Below, piece by piece: positions 37,499-50,802 of a stretch of 64,000 nucleotides of DNA. Positions within the stretch are counted from its first letter, which is position 1. Each line of letters begins with the position of its first letter. The translations under genes and the position numbers were made by a program. The stretch comes from Mya arenaria (lineage: Eukaryota; Mollusca; Bivalvia; Myida; Myidae), in NCBI RefSeq assembly GCF_026914265.1, contig NC_069136.1:49088381-49152380 (forward strand). Reading direction: 5' to 3'. Below the pieces are notes generated by a model, which made no database searches, was not told where the DNA came from, and worked only from the letters and a program-made list of their open reading frames with translations.

Positions 37499-37536
37499 AT
37501 CATCACCATCACCATCACCACCACCACAACCACTGG
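37499..37536. repeat. CAT/CAC microsatellite
   Basis: A run of ATCACC and CACCAC triplets, imperfect, 38 bp. Confidence 0.8.
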
Positions 37537-38149
37537 ACTATTGAAAACAGTGAGTTTATAAAACAACAAACACCAACTCAAATATGTTTTATATGAAATA
37601 CTCACATCATCTCTATCAGATGTGGATAGACATGGATGTCAAATCTGTCTCAATGATCCAACAAAGTATTTCATGCAGGCTGGAATTCTTCATATAATAG
37701 TAATATTCAGTCATTTTCCTGCCTGAAAGAAATTAGACTTCTGATTATCAACCAACAGAAACTACAACCGTAAAATACAAATGCACATGTATTAATTATA
37801 CATTCTGCACTAATATCCGTTTTAGCCAAGAGTAAGGGTTGGTAGGCACAAATGTGTAGATGTTGTGCATATGGTTGATAATGATTCACAACAGTATGGC
37901 GTTCAACGAGACCTACACCAAGCAAATGAATGTCGCTTGTGTCCAAGCTGTTGTGGCTTCCAGCCCGGAACCATGTACATCTTTTAATACAGGTTTATTT
38001 TGAAAATATGCAGTTTGTACATAAATAATGGGTATTTTTAAGTCTAATATTTTTCTAAGATAAAACAATCAAATAAAAGATTACATACTCATATCATATA
38101 CATAAATGATGTACATAAGTACATTTAAAAATATGTAACATGTACATAA

Positions 38150-38451
38150 TGCACCAGTCAATTGTAACGACGGCCCTCCAGGTCTGGGGATATGCCGGGG
38201 AAATGGGCTGTGTTTTTAACTTTCAGGTGGCCTCGCAGTGCCGGGTGAATACGGTGGTTTTGTCTTTGAGCCAGATATAGCAGGGAATATGCCTTACCTA
38301 GGCTCCCTGGGGTACGGGGCATATGGTGAGGATTTGACCATCAGTTCGTCCCCGCAGGACGAGGATTTTACCCGGGGTTGGCTGGACAGAAAGTCAAAGT
38401 CCCAGCTATTCCTCGGACCTCGTGGGGCTTTGGTTAAAATTGACTGGTGCA
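38150..38451. mobile_element. PIF/Harbinger-like MITE, third copy, outside the genes
   Basis: Same termini (TGCACCAGTCAATTGTAAC and its complement near AAAATTGACTGGTGCA) as the intronic MITEs. The interior is more complete and differs in sequence. Flanks are TAA and TTA, not an exact duplication. It lies in unrelated spacer, so it is an independent insertion. Confidence 0.8.
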
Positions 38452-38454
38452 TTA

Positions 38455-39463
38455 TAAGTCAAGTATGTAACATGTATATTTATAGTACATGTAGAAATAT
38501 TAAAACGCTGTCTTAACGTTTAGCAAATAAAAATGATTTAAGAATTCCAAAGAAATTAAAAAAACAAACATTTTTGAACACATAAACTTACACAACTACT
38601 CAAGGATACTTACATGAATAGCCCTTTGATACGAATATCCCATGCTGATTTTTGACATTAGTTTTTTCGACAGAAAATCTTCTCTTACGCGTATAATTCA
38701 CTTATAATCCATGTTTTACTGTAATGACTCAAATTGTTCGATGTATCGTAATCAACTGTGAGTGTGCACTTTTAGTGTTTACTTATTTTAAACGTATATT
38801 CATGACAAAACCGAGTTTCCAACTATTAATCGACGATGTAGAAATTCCATTATTGACCTATGAATAGCGGGGAAATACCTTCTGGTTCTAAAAATAGCAA
38901 CATCCGGATATGTGTAGTGTTCTAAAAATAAAACAACTCGGGGGCAATCGTAATACAATTTTACTAATGTCACCTTCAACACATAAACAAATAAAGTTAG
39001 GTGAACATTTAATCCAATATCGATTAAATTAAAGAAAACAGCTTACCTCATTGTTTATTAATGCAGTAAACATAACAAAACAACATAAAACATAATTATT
39101 CCCATTCACATAATTACCGGTCCACACATTTTACATTTCATTCGGAACTCCTCCGAATATTTACATTTCCGGTACAGTTAACCAATCGGAAAACGTAAAC
39201 GAAACGGGAACAGTTATTAAACTTATTTGTCGTTCTTCAAATATAATGTTTTGAAGATAAATTGAAGACAATCTATTCAACCACAAATAGCATTTTTAAC
39301 ACCCATGCAATCGCCATCCATTTGCATTTTTTAATCATAATAAAATAACAGTAAAACCCAACTGTCAATCAACTTAAAAACCGCTCTTACCACTAACTAA
39401 AATAAATTCCCATTCCATAATAGGCGCGCTCTCCAGAGCGGCGCCAATCATTCTTAGCCTAAA
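38455..39463. other. Spacer, non-coding
   Basis: AT-rich with no supported gene. The open frames are short and have no domain or splice context. Confidence 0.4.
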
Positions 39464-39720
39464 CCAACTAGAATTATCACAGCTTAGATCACTACCCCCG
39501 CACGTTGCCTTATATATTCTGAATTAACTCTACTCAATTTTCGCCTATTACAACACCAACTAAAATTATCACAGGTGTGAGCACTTCCCCCGCACGTTGC
39601 CTTGTCTTTGTTCAACTCAACTCAATTTTCTCTTATTACTCTACCAACTACAATTATCACAGGTGTGAGCACTTCCCCCGCACACTGCCTTGTCTATTCT
39701 CAACGCATCTCATTTTGCTT
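39464..39720. repeat. Three-unit tandem repeat of about 88-93 bp
   Basis: CAACTA(G/A/C)AATTATCACAG starts at 39464, 39557 and 39645. Each unit continues through a (C)5GCAC(G/A) segment (CCCCCGCACGTTGCCTT) and a TCAATTTT-like stretch. Units two and three are closer to each other than to the first. Confidence 0.85.
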
Positions 39721-39809
39721 TCATAACTATACCCATATTTGTTTATTTTTGATTAGCTGTTCATGTAAAATGCGGCGCAAATTTATCATAATCGAATGTT
39801 CGGGCCGGG

Positions 39810-41699
39810 TCGTATACTATGCAAATATGGGGTATTTGAGAACAAAATGTAATCTGACCTCAGTATCATCCAGAATACTGAGTGTACTCGACCTATCATT
39901 GTCTGTGCCTGTTAATGTGAACGTAGACGCAATCTAGTCTATTTTATAAGATATTAATGATATTAATGATATTTATGCATGTTGTATTCTAAACAAGTCT
40001 TCAATGTATGCTGATTGTTCAAAGGGCTTTATTTCCCATCTAGACAAGATGGTTTTAATCACGTACAACCAATCGTTAAACTGATTAACCAAAAGGCCAA
40101 ATGTTGAATTTAATTTTATTCCCTGACCGACTGTTAGCCGATCAGCTCACTTGACCAGAAAGACTGCCCGAATAGCCAATATACCGACCGACTAACGATC
40201 GACCTATTGACTGACAGTTTAATGGGTATACATACTAATCAGCTAGGAAGTGATATGGTTGATTCATTGATTTTCATTTATTTATTTATAAATTGAAATA
40301 TTGAAGTATACATACATTGATAAACTGATTGATTAGTGGATTGTCTGCTTAATATAAAGCAGGATGATAAAGTTATAAGCCACAACTTTTTTTAATAATA
40401 AACCAAAACTCAATTATGAAAAAGTGACTGATAGATAATGAAATATCTTACCTAACACTGAGTTCCATATCAACACAACCAAGATGCACGTCACATGTGT
40501 ATGTATTGATTTTGAAAAAGAGTGTCACTTTAATGTACACACTAATTTACCAATGAAAAAACTCTCTCAGAACTCATCTCATTGGGGTACGCACTTGCAC
40601 ATAATTTAACTTATTTATTACAGCAAAGATAAACATGATACCCTTATAATTTAAGGCAGGTTTTACGACCGCCTTTAATACTGAGGTAACGCACCAGTAT
40701 CGAAGATTTATTTGTATTATTAAGCCAACAAATAGGAAGATGTGTCATCGCCTACACTGAGCTGTTCTGGGTTTTCCACACTCAACTGTCTCAGCGAGGT
40801 CAGTGCTCCTTCAGGTTCGCTCGTATAGCGGGCGTCTACCCCGAGTTTATATTATGCTCTTCACATGCAAAGAAATTGAATGATATTATATGTTTACGCT
40901 ACTTTAGTTTAATCATTATGAAATACTTTAATATTGATCTAGTATATAGCCGACTGGCATTCAAGTATAACTTTGGTCGATAGTACCTTCATTTTCTGAG
41001 GGAGAAATTCTGTTAGACAGTCTGATAGCTTTTTTGAGACAATATCATGTTTTACATTTTTTTCTCTATTATTCATGAACATTTACATTTTGTAAATTTG
41101 TGCCGTTTATGGGATTTTATTTTGTCGTGAATCATGTTGAAGTATTTTTTGATCTAGAATAGAGTCGACTGACATTCCAGGAAACTTTCATTATTAAGAA
41201 ATGGAAACTTTCTATGAAACCAGTATGATGACTAAGCATTGCCATGACAATATCTTGTTTTACATTGTTTTCTTTAAGTCATAAATTTTGACGGTTGGTA
41301 AATTTATGCCGTTTTTAGGATTTCCTTTTGTCGTGAATTGTTTGAACTATAGAAATATGAAGATTTTTATATAAACTGGTAAGTTATATCATACACAGAT
41401 ACATGTATAATCATGTATGAAATGATATCCTTATAACATGTGATTTAGTACAAAACCACCATGTCGCCGTAGCAAAAGAATACACGCTATTTTACATTTC
41501 CGAATCGCTTTGCAACAAGGCAAATTGTAAATCTCAAATGGATGGATGGATTATAGATAAACTAATTGTGCATCTAATTTAATAAGAAACTGAACAAAGA
41601 ACTATGTAGTTTGATGCAGGTACATTTTATTTATGAACTAAAGTCGCTGGTTAAAATACTGTTGTTATTATTATACATTCGATACAAAACGATCCGACA
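39810..41699. repeat. Remnant of a further duplication block
   Basis: From about 39825 (ATGGGGTATTTGAGAAC) the sequence follows the distal part of intron 1 of the other blocks to a partial exon 1, then jumps near 40490 to 5'-flank sequence (ACATGTGTATGTATTGATTTTG, as at 48738), skipping the promoter. Exons 2-4 are absent. It includes the exon-like island near 40770-40838 and runs to the start of block 3. Confidence 0.75.
40452..40488 (-). pseudogene. Partial exon 1 of a deleted WxxW gene copy
   Basis: The last ~37 bases of the signal-peptide exon (ending GATATGGAACTCAGTGTTAG) with an intact donor GTAAGATA remain. The ATG side and the promoter are deleted and no later exons exist in this block, so it cannot make the protein. 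Confidence 0.8.
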
Positions 41700-42649
41700 C
41701 ATCAGCCAGATTGGGTCCCGTAAGAATCGTCATCATTTAAGCTTCTGACGCATTTATGCCCCAATATAGGTAAATGAATATGAGCAAGACATTTCATTTT
41801 CATTTTTATTGTTATCACATTTTGAATGGAAACATGCGTAATTTAAGGTATATACATAAACACGACATTCATTTAACAGAGTCGTTCATTGCACGCTTTA
41901 TAGGTGCACTGTACATAAATCAGCACAACTAATAAACAAAAACAACCTGAACGTTAAACCATATAAACAGAGTTTTAACACAATATATCTCTCTTGACAA
42001 ATACAGATCTATACCACAATGGGTTTTTTAAATGATGAGATGAAAACATCGTGAATGATGAAGCATAGTCCTGTATAATGAAGCACTTCTAAATGAGATT
42101 ACTGAAGTAATATTGCACATCTGTTTACCAATGTAAACTGAGCAAAAAATAATCAACCAAGCCTACAAACGCTCTCACACACCGACCGCAGCCGAACACA
42201 AACGGACTTGACAATCCTCCTTTCGGCAAAATACGTAACGTAAACGTGTCACGCTGTAAACACGTTTGTTTAAGTTTGTCGAAATATGGCAGTTAAGATT
42301 TATCACTGAGGTATTTGGTCTATTTGAAAGCACGAGGATGAAAGGCACTTGAGATACGAAAACGTATTTTCCGTGACAAAAATACGTAAGTTTTTATACA
42401 TGTAATTAAAATATATAAATCGTGTGTAAATAAATCTTATTGATACAACAAAAAATAAAATTATTTCAGAATCACAGAAATAATCAATCACAAAATACAG
42501 ATCAGCACACAATGAAAATTACAATTTAGCACAAAATTATATTTATATAAATATACATGACACAAGAAACCGTTTAAATCGCAAGTATAGATTAGTTACA
42601 TACAAATATAAAGTAAACATATATAATTTATGAAGTTGTTCGAAAACAC

Positions 42650-45600
42650 CTAGGATGGGGGCTCATATTTTTCTTGTGTATTTTCGAGATCAATGGTTGT
42701 ATCTGTGCTACTTGGCGTTTTTTTGCTCAGTGCTAATAAATCAATAGCGTCCTTGTATGTGGGCGGCGGCGTCTGAACGTAACTGAGATCGGGGAATTGC
42801 GGGGACGTGGGTTCCTGAATGGAGGGCCACCGGAATAGTTCAAAAAGTGATAAGTGCATGTTGGGAAACTGCGCACGCCATGTTGAGCTGCGCGGCTGGG
42901 CGGGTCCCTGAGATGTCCTGTCCGCCTGGACAGAGTTCCGGTACTCCCCAAGGTCAGGCAGACTGCCGCTGCTAAGACGGCCTTGGGAACCGTCCACTGG
43001 AGGCGGCGTGATAAGATTCACTGAAACACTTCCATCGTTGACGTGTCCTTGTTCTAAATGAGCCTCGCTATTGCCGCCACCCGGTACGTCATTTCCGTTA
43101 ACGTCACTAACGCGGAGATCCGGATCGTTTCCAAACAAGAAAGAGTAGGAAGGTGGGAGGTTGCTATTGTCGGTCTGGACGGACTGCTCAGCGTTTTCCG
43201 TGGCTGCGCTCTGCTGGCTTTGGATGCTGCGGCCCCGGCAGACTCGCACTACGTGCATTATAGCAACGCACAGGATGGGGATGATGACGGACAATCCCGC
43301 CGCCACACCGATCACACCAAGGTTTGGGGGAAGCATGGGCTCCAGCACGGCTGAAAGATGGAAAATATAGAAAATGAAAATCGTTATCCATAATATCACA
43401 TGTGTATTTCTTGACCGTAAAACGGTATAATTGTTAGAACATGAACATGCAAAACCTTTCTCACAATTTTAAAAAGAATGCTTTATCTAAATACTTGTTA
43501 TTAGTATCTAAGTTGGTAATATTGGTACCTTACAACACAATTTGAAAATATATAAGTATGCGAAATATATAAAACTAAACTGCACTTTTGCATTGTAAGA
43601 GGGACTGTTTGTACATGAAACCTTTAAAAAAGGTAAACATAAACCAGATACTCAAAAAGAAACAGTACGAACCAGTTCTTTCTGCAATAATTTAGATATT
43701 TGATCATCATAATAATATATCCAGTTTAAACATATATGTGCAGTAAATATATGCTTTTTTTCTAGGTTAACAGATCGAAACGGCCTGCTCATCACGCTTG
43801 AAAGGGGAAAGTAATCGAAAGGGTAATTGCATACGATTCATTTAAATGTATCATCATTTTCAGCTAGATTTTGTTTTTCAATAACAAAATATTATCAGCG
43901 GGGAAATCTACTGCTTTAAATATGATTTTAATGATTCATGAACATATAAACGTGTATTATTCCGTACAAATTAATGTACGAAATTGTTTAAAAATGATTT
44001 TTCCCCTTTAAATACACGTTTGTAGCGAAAACCGCTGTATTGATCAGCGTGGAACGAAATACTGGCATTCTCATATGGTCACAGATGGCAACGGCAGCTG
44101 CTGTGAAATTAATTGATTCAAAAAGACAACGCTGTTTTTGTCATTATTTGACATCAACTTGATTCCTTAACTTTTCAAACCCATTGAGGCAAATAATTGT
44201 TATATACTTACATAAACACTCAAAGCGGATCTGATAGTCCAAACACTTCCGGGAGTCCGTTTGATCGTCCGCTCTGCACAGAAGCCCCTCCGTCGTGCAT
44301 CGCACGTACAGGATATCCGGTGAGAGGTGCGCACTCTCCTCGTTAAACAGCAGATGGGGACTGTTCTTCGCGCGGCACAAGACGTCAATGGGCGCATTCC
44401 CGTCACAGATCTGATATCCGCGCTGAAATGAAAGTACGCTTTTGAGTACAGTCGAATCTCGTTCGCTCGACGACTTGGCTCGATGTTCTTCCTGGCTCGA
44501 GGCTTACTTACTTTCGAATAATAATTTTACTCTTTATTTAAAACAAACTCACGGCATTTTGAATGCCACAATCTCTGCGTTTTAGTTAATGTCCATAAAG
44601 TTCACTCAATGGTGACGAAATCAAATTACATTACTATTTATTATTATATTATTAATAAATGCAGTCAAGCTCTTGTGACGTAATCGGCAAATCGGATCAG
44701 TTTACAATACGAAATCCAAAAAAAGGGCTGCAAGTCCTTTACAAAAGCCATGATGAGTTTAGCAGTTGAATACATTATTCAATGATCGAATTACGGAAAA
44801 ATGGGTTCTTCATAATTAGAATGAACACAATATGGGTTGTATCAAATATCATTCACGGTATAAAACATTGTTTATGATCTTGGCAAACCGGTGAAAGACC
44901 ACAGAAAACGTTGAAATTGGTATCGGTCGTTGAACCCATATTGTATGCAAAAGCTACGGTCATTTTATTATAGGTTTGATATATTGCATGTAATCTATAA
45001 CATAACGGTTTCTTCATCTTACCATTAATGACACCTGTGATAACTCAGACACATGCAATGGATACAGCTACACTGTTGGTGTTGTAGTTGCCACCCATGT
45101 AAATGGGCAGTCCGTACAGAAGGAGGGGGGGATAATGGGAAGGCAATGGCAATCTGCATGGTCATCATATTTTATTTAAATACAATGAATAAACATGTTT
45201 GGATCAAGTTCGTTTATGCTACACTCAAGACACATTGGAATTTAAAATATGTAAAGAAACAATGAGTTTTTATTCATCTAACATTACAGAGTCATATTAC
45301 TTTGGCGTATTAAATTTTAGCGTGTTAACCCTTTATTGGAGTAATTGATAAAGGTAAGGGTCATTTCAGCATAAACTGCAGAAATTTATTAAAAGATGCT
45401 CTTACCTTGCGTATACTAATGACTCTTTCATCCTCCTCATCATTGGAAGTAGGTTTGTCGGTGTTGTACCAGCGCGACCACGTGCGCACGTGCGTTTGTT
45501 CTATTTCTACCCCTTGTGTTGTGTTTGCTAAAAAACACCAGTTAATTAAGTTATAAGTGGGGTTTATCGCCATTGTCATTATTTTCACTGAAAATGTGTA

Positions 45601-47194
45601 TAGAGAGGAACCCGTATATAACCTATAGAAATAGGCATGTAGCTTGAAAGAAACCGGCGCATGTAGCCTGAAGAAACCGGCATAATTATAGCCTGAAAGA
45701 AACCGGCGCATACAGCCTGAAGAAACCGGCATATAGCCTGTAGAAACCGGCATATAGTCTGTAGAAACCGGCATACAGCCTGTAGAAACCGGCATATAGT
45801 CTGCAGAAACCGGCATATAGTCTGTAGAAACCGGCATACAGCCTGTAGAAACTGGCATATAGCCTGTAGAAACCGGCATATAGTCTGTAGAAACCGGCAT
45901 ACAGCCTGTAGAAACCGGCATATAGCCTGTAGAAATCGGAATATAGCCTGAAAAAAACCGGCATTTAGCCAATAGAAACCGGCATTTAGCCTGTAGAAAC
46001 CCTCATTAAGCCTGTAGAAACCGGCATATAGCCTGAAGAAATCGTTATATAGCCTGTAGAAACCGGCATATAGCCTGTAGAAACCGGCATAAAGCCTGTA
46101 AAAATCGGCATTTAGCCTGAAAAATCCGCCATATAGCCTGTAGAAACCGGCATATAGCCTGTAGAAACCGAGTAAAGGATTAAACGACCACCCACTGCCA
46201 CTCATTTGATACTGCGTCAGATTTTACGTTGTCAATGTGTCAGCATATAAAGCTATATTCTAAGGCAGTCAGGTGACCAGAATCAAAATCGTAATGATTA
46301 AGATGGGCTCATTCGCTACGTTTGCTCACTATTCTTAATTATCAATATTCTAATTCATGTTATCTAACTATAACCTGGAGTGTCATAGATGGAAGACATA
46401 TCACCTAGCTTATTCTCTAACGAGTATCTTGTTACTTCTTTGCATTAGTAAAACATGTTTCATTATACTTGCGTGAATTTGAAAGTAACTCGGCATATAG
46501 TGGCGTATACGGACCGCAAATACGGGGTATTTGAGAACAAAATGTAATCCGACCTCACTATCATCCAGAATACTGAGTGAACTCGACCTATCATTGTCTG
46601 TGCCTGTTAATGTGAACGTAGGTCTACGCAATCTAGTCCAAGATATTTCTACATGTTGTATTCTAAACAAGTCTTCAATGAATGCTTATTGTTCAAAGGG
46701 CTTTATTTCCCATCTAGACAACATGGTTTAAATCGCGTACAACCAATCGTTAAATTGATTTACCAAAAGGCCAAATGTTGCATTTAATTTTATTCACTGA
46801 CCGATTGCGAGTCGATCAGCTCACTTGACCAGAAAGACTGACCGAATAGCCAATAAACCGACCCACTAACGATCGACCGATTAACTGACAGTTTAATGGG
46901 TATACATACTAATCTGCTAATATAAAAGTGTCATATGGTTCATTCATTGATTTATTTACAAACTGAAATATTTCCGCATACATATATGTACATTGATAAA
47001 CTGATTGATTAGTTGATAATTCGCTTAATATAAAAGTGAGGCAGGATGATAAAGTTATAAGCCACAACTATTTAATAATCAACCAAAACTTATTTAAGAT
47101 TGGTGACTGTAGGATAATGAAGTTTCTTACCTAACACTGAGTTCCATATCAACACAAACAAGATGCAAGACGCTTGTAACGACACTTTATCCAT
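42650..47194 (-). CDS. WxxW-domain, single-pass membrane protein with PPxY tail, copy 3
   Basis: Exons on the minus strand: 47194-47131, 45527-45406, 44422-44212 and 43350-42650, again 64, 122, 211 and 701 bases with the same phases, 365 residues. The signal peptide is MDKVSLQASCILFVLIWNSV. The ectodomain reads NTTQGVEIEQ, WSRWYNTDKPTSNDEED, with all six cysteines kept. The helix exon begins VLEPMLPPNLGVIG. PPSY and PPTY are both present in the tail, which ends SKKTPSST...EKYEPPS. Intron 3 keeps the unoccupied MITE site. The TATA site is altered (TATATCAG), and the poly(A) hexamer near the stop reads CATAAA, so expression may differ from copies 1 and 2. The coding frame is undamaged. Confidence 0.84.
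45615..46170. repeat. 21-bp intronic minisatellite, block 3
   Basis: About 26 units of GGCATATAGCCTGTAGAAACC with local variants (CATACAGCC, CATATAGTCTGTAG), in intron 1 beside exon 2. A 63-bp higher-order pattern (AGTCTG, ACAGCC, AGCCTG) is visible near 45740-45930. Confidence 0.92.
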
Positions 47195-47301
47195 GTGCAT
47201 TTCCACAAACTCGTATGACTAGAACAGTAGATCCAACACTCGCATTCACCTGCTGTTGTTAGAATGTGTTCAAAATTTCAGTGATCACAATTTTCATGAA
47301 A

Positions 47302-47309
47302 CTGATATA
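47302..47309 (-). promoter_or_regulatory. Altered TATA site of gene copy 3
   Basis: The site aligned with the TATATAAG of copies 1 and 2 reads TATATCAG, at the same distance from the ATG. A core TATATA remains partly readable with the next bases (TTATATCA). Confidence 0.4.
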
Positions 47310-47713
47310 ATAGAGTCAATAGCGATTAGGTATTTTGTCACGGTTGGGTAGCATTACGCAACGAATGTTCTACTTTCGACTCCGTATTTTAAGTGTAATT
47401 ATTGAACAATACTCAAGTTACGTTGTTCGCATCAAAATAGCTTTGTTCATGGTTGAGTCAGATGGTTAAAATTATTAAAAAAAGACAACTGAAAATAGAA
47501 ACAAATCAATTGGCTTGAAAACTACCAACGTGCAGCACCTCACGTTTAATAAGATCGTGAACATAAACTCAAACACACAAAAAAGAGAAATAAAAAACAA
47601 TATATCAGTCCACACGTGTATTTTCACAATGTCTTTATATCTGAATGCCGGTTATTTAAGTTATGTTACCTGTAGTACGTCACAGTTAATTATCTTCACC
47701 CAGGGGCATAGCT

Positions 47714-48015
47714 TGTCGCGACTTTCGCGAGTATTCCGCCGGGTCATATCCGACGGATATAATCCTTTCGGATTGTGCACGTTTTTCTCGGGCGTTTCGT
47801 GCCCGAGTGGCGGGATAGAAAGGTATATTAAAAACGTCAATGATAAACGATTTATTGTGTATTATTTAGGAAAATCATATGAGAAAACCATATTAAATTT
47901 AAAACAAATTAAAAACTGTAAAAATTAAATTGTGTTGTTTCTTGTGAGAACATTCAAAACCAAACCAATGTGGCAATTAAATCTCAGGGGGCAATAACTC
48001 AATTAAACTTCGCCA
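47714..48015. mobile_element. 302-bp insertion with 7-bp target duplication, class unknown
   Basis: CATAGCT occurs on both sides (47707-47713 and 48016-48022). Blocks 1 and 2 have the unbroken GGGGCGTAGCTACCAC here. The insert starts with GC-rich short hairpins (TCGCGACTTTCGCGA, CTCGGGCGTTTCGTGCCCGAG) and ends with AT-rich sequence plus CAATAACTCAATTAAACTTC. There are no clear terminal inverted repeats and no coding capacity. It could be a SINE-like or other short retroposon; the family is not recognised. Confidence 0.7.
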
Positions 48016-48022
48016 CATAGCT

Positions 48023-49965
48023 ACCACATTTAAGTATGTTTATCAAAATGTTTAACAAAATGCATATGTAAAGAAAATGTGTGTATAATGTGAACGCGTT
48101 CTATTATAATTTCAGCTTATTAAAAAAGTTCATTGTATAATTTAAGAATTGCTCTGTGACTTATTATCATGTATTTTTTCTCATAAACTGTAATTGACTT
48201 CTATAATAGAAGATCTATTTAATGTTTCCGATAGTTTGTTTACATTCACATTGTCCTGACTCCGAATACATAAAATTCATCATTTTTTCTATTCACATCA
48301 GAAATATGATGCACTTTATATTATTAATTATAGCTTCACATCATTTTGGTTCGAACAAGATGATATATAAAACGAATTTATATATAATTTGAAGACAACA
48401 CATACTAAAGATGCACTACTACTCCCAATTAAGATTTACCACACTTAATACGATTGTTTAATATGCAAAAAAGAATGAATAAGTGTCGAAAACAATTATT
48501 CTTATAAAGGAAACCGAGTTAAATTTGAAAGAAAGGTACAGAAAACACGGTATTTCTACCGTATTAGATGACAGTAGACCACAGTAAATCTTTTATTAGC
48601 ATTCACTAATTACTTAATATTTAGCTTCAGCTAAAAAATTACACGGTTACCATCTTGTTTTCAGTAATTACTATTTTAAATAAATGCATTATTTAGTAAG
48701 TAGTTAAAGATTTATCACTCATTTGTTTGTTTTTTATACATGTGTATGTATTGATTTTGAATAAGAGTGTCACTTTAATGAACACACTAATTAACCAATG
48801 AAGAAAACTCTCTCAGAACTCATCTCATTGGGATAAACACTTGCACAAAATTTAACTAATTTATTACAACAAAGATAAGCATGATACCCTTATAAGTTAA
48901 GGCAGGTTTTACGACCGCCTTTAATACTGAGGTACGCACCAGTATCGAAGATTTATTTGTATTATTAAGCCAATAAAGAGGAAGATGTGTCATCGCCTAC
49001 ACTGAGCTGTTCTGGGTTTTCCACACTCAACTGTCTCAGCGAGGTCAGTGCTCCTTCAGGTTCGCTCGCTTAGCGGGCGTCTACCCCGAGTTTATATTAT
49101 GCTCTTCACATGCAAAGAAATTGAATGATATTATATGTTTACGCTACTTTAGCTTAATCATTATGAAAATCTTTAATATTGATCTAGTATATAGCCGACT
49201 GGCATTCAAGTATAACTTTGGTCGATAGTACTTTCATTTTTAGGAGAAATTCTGTAATTGCTTTGTTGAGAGAATATCATGTTTTACTTTTTTTCTATGA
49301 TTCATAAACATTTACATTTTGTAAATTTCTGCCGTTTATAGAATTTAATTTTGTCGTGAATCATGTTGAAGTATTTATTGATCTAGAATATAGTCGACTG
49401 ACATTCCAGGAAACTTTGGTCGATGGAACTTTCGTTTTTAAGAAAGGGAAATTTTCTAAGAAACCAGTATGATGACTAAGCTTTGTCATGACAATATCTT
49501 GTTTTACATTGTTTTCTATAAGTCATAAAATGTGACGGTTGGTAAATTTATGCAGTTTTTAGGATTTCCTTTGTCGTGACTCGTTTGAACTATAGAAATA
49601 TGATGGTAGGTTATATAAACTGGTAAGTTATACCATAGACAGATACTTGTATAATCATATATGAAATGATATCCTTTAATCATGTGATTTGGATCAAAAC
49701 GATTGAACCATGTCGCTGTAGCAAAAAGAATACAAGCTAATTTACATTTCCGTATCGCTTGGCAACAAAACTAATTGTAAATCTCAAATGGATGGGTGAA
49801 TTATAGATGAACGAATTGTGCATCTAATTTAATAAAAAACTGAACAAAACTTTATAGTTTGATGCCGGTGCATTTTATTTATAAACTTAAGTCGCTGGTT
49901 AAAATACTGTTGTTATTATTATACATTCGATTCAAAACGATCCGACAATTCAGTCAGATTGGGTC
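48023..49965. other. 5' flank of gene copy 3, non-coding
   Basis: AT-rich and collinear with the 5' flanks in blocks 1 and 2, including a decayed form of the exon-like island near 49020-49085. No gene is supported. Confidence 0.5.
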
Positions 49966-50802
49966 CTGTAAGAATCGTCATCATTTAAGTTTCTGACGCA
50001 TTTATGCTCCAATTTAGGTAAATGAATATGAGCAAGACATTTCATTTTCAGTTTTATTGTTATCACATTTGGAATGGAAACATACGTAATATAAGTTATA
50101 TACATTAACACGACATTCATTGAAGAAGAGTCGTTGATTGCACGCTTTATAGGTGCACTGTACATAAATCAGCACAACTAATAAACAAAACAACGTGAAA
50201 GTTAAACTATGAACAGAGTTTTAACACAATGTATCTCTCTTGACAAATACGGATCTATACCACAATGGGTTTTTTAAATGATAGGATGAAAACATCGTGA
50301 ATGATGTAGCCTAGACTCTATATAATGAATCACTTGTAAATGAGATTACTAAAGTAATATTGCACATCTGTTTATCAATGTAATCTGAGCAACAATTAAT
50401 CAGCCAAGCCTACATACGCTCTCACACACCGACCACAACCGAACACAAACGGAATTGACAATCCTCCTTTCGCAAATAACGTAACGTAACGTAACGTAAC
50501 GATGTCACGCTGTAAACACCTTTGTGTACGTTTACCGAAAGTTGGCAGTAAAGATTTCTCACTGATTTATTTGGTAAATTAGGAAGCAGGAGGATGAAAG
50601 ACACTTACGATACGAAAACGTATTTTCCTTGACAAAAATACGTAAATATTATATAAGTAATAAAACAATGTAAATCGTGTGTAAATAAATATTTTCGATA
50701 TTAACAAAAATTGAAAAAAAAAGAGAAACAAAGAACAAATCAATAAAAAAATACAGATCAGCACACAATGAAAATTACAATTTAGCACAACAATATATTT
50801 TT

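Larger units (their letters stand above)
34413..38149. other. AT-rich spacer between block 2 and the block remnant
   Basis: Sequence without block homology except an inverted older repeat (35780-36185). No exon or RNA gene is supported. It contains a short tandem duplication and a CAT/CAC microsatellite, listed separately. Confidence 0.45.
41700..49965. repeat. Segmental duplication block 3
   Basis: Collinear with block 2 from the 3' flank through the gene to the end of the 5' flank (TTATACATTCGATTCAAAACG just before 49960). It has no MITE in intron 3 and no foldback element, and carries a 302-bp insertion in its 5' flank. Confidence 0.85.

Noticed and set aside
38238-38516. 92-codon frame inside the third PIF-like MITE
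   Set aside because: The frame is not kept in the two intronic copies of the element.
47515-47928. 137-codon frame across the block 3 insertion
   Set aside because: It begins in ordinary 5' flank and enters the 302-bp insert by chance; other blocks lack it.
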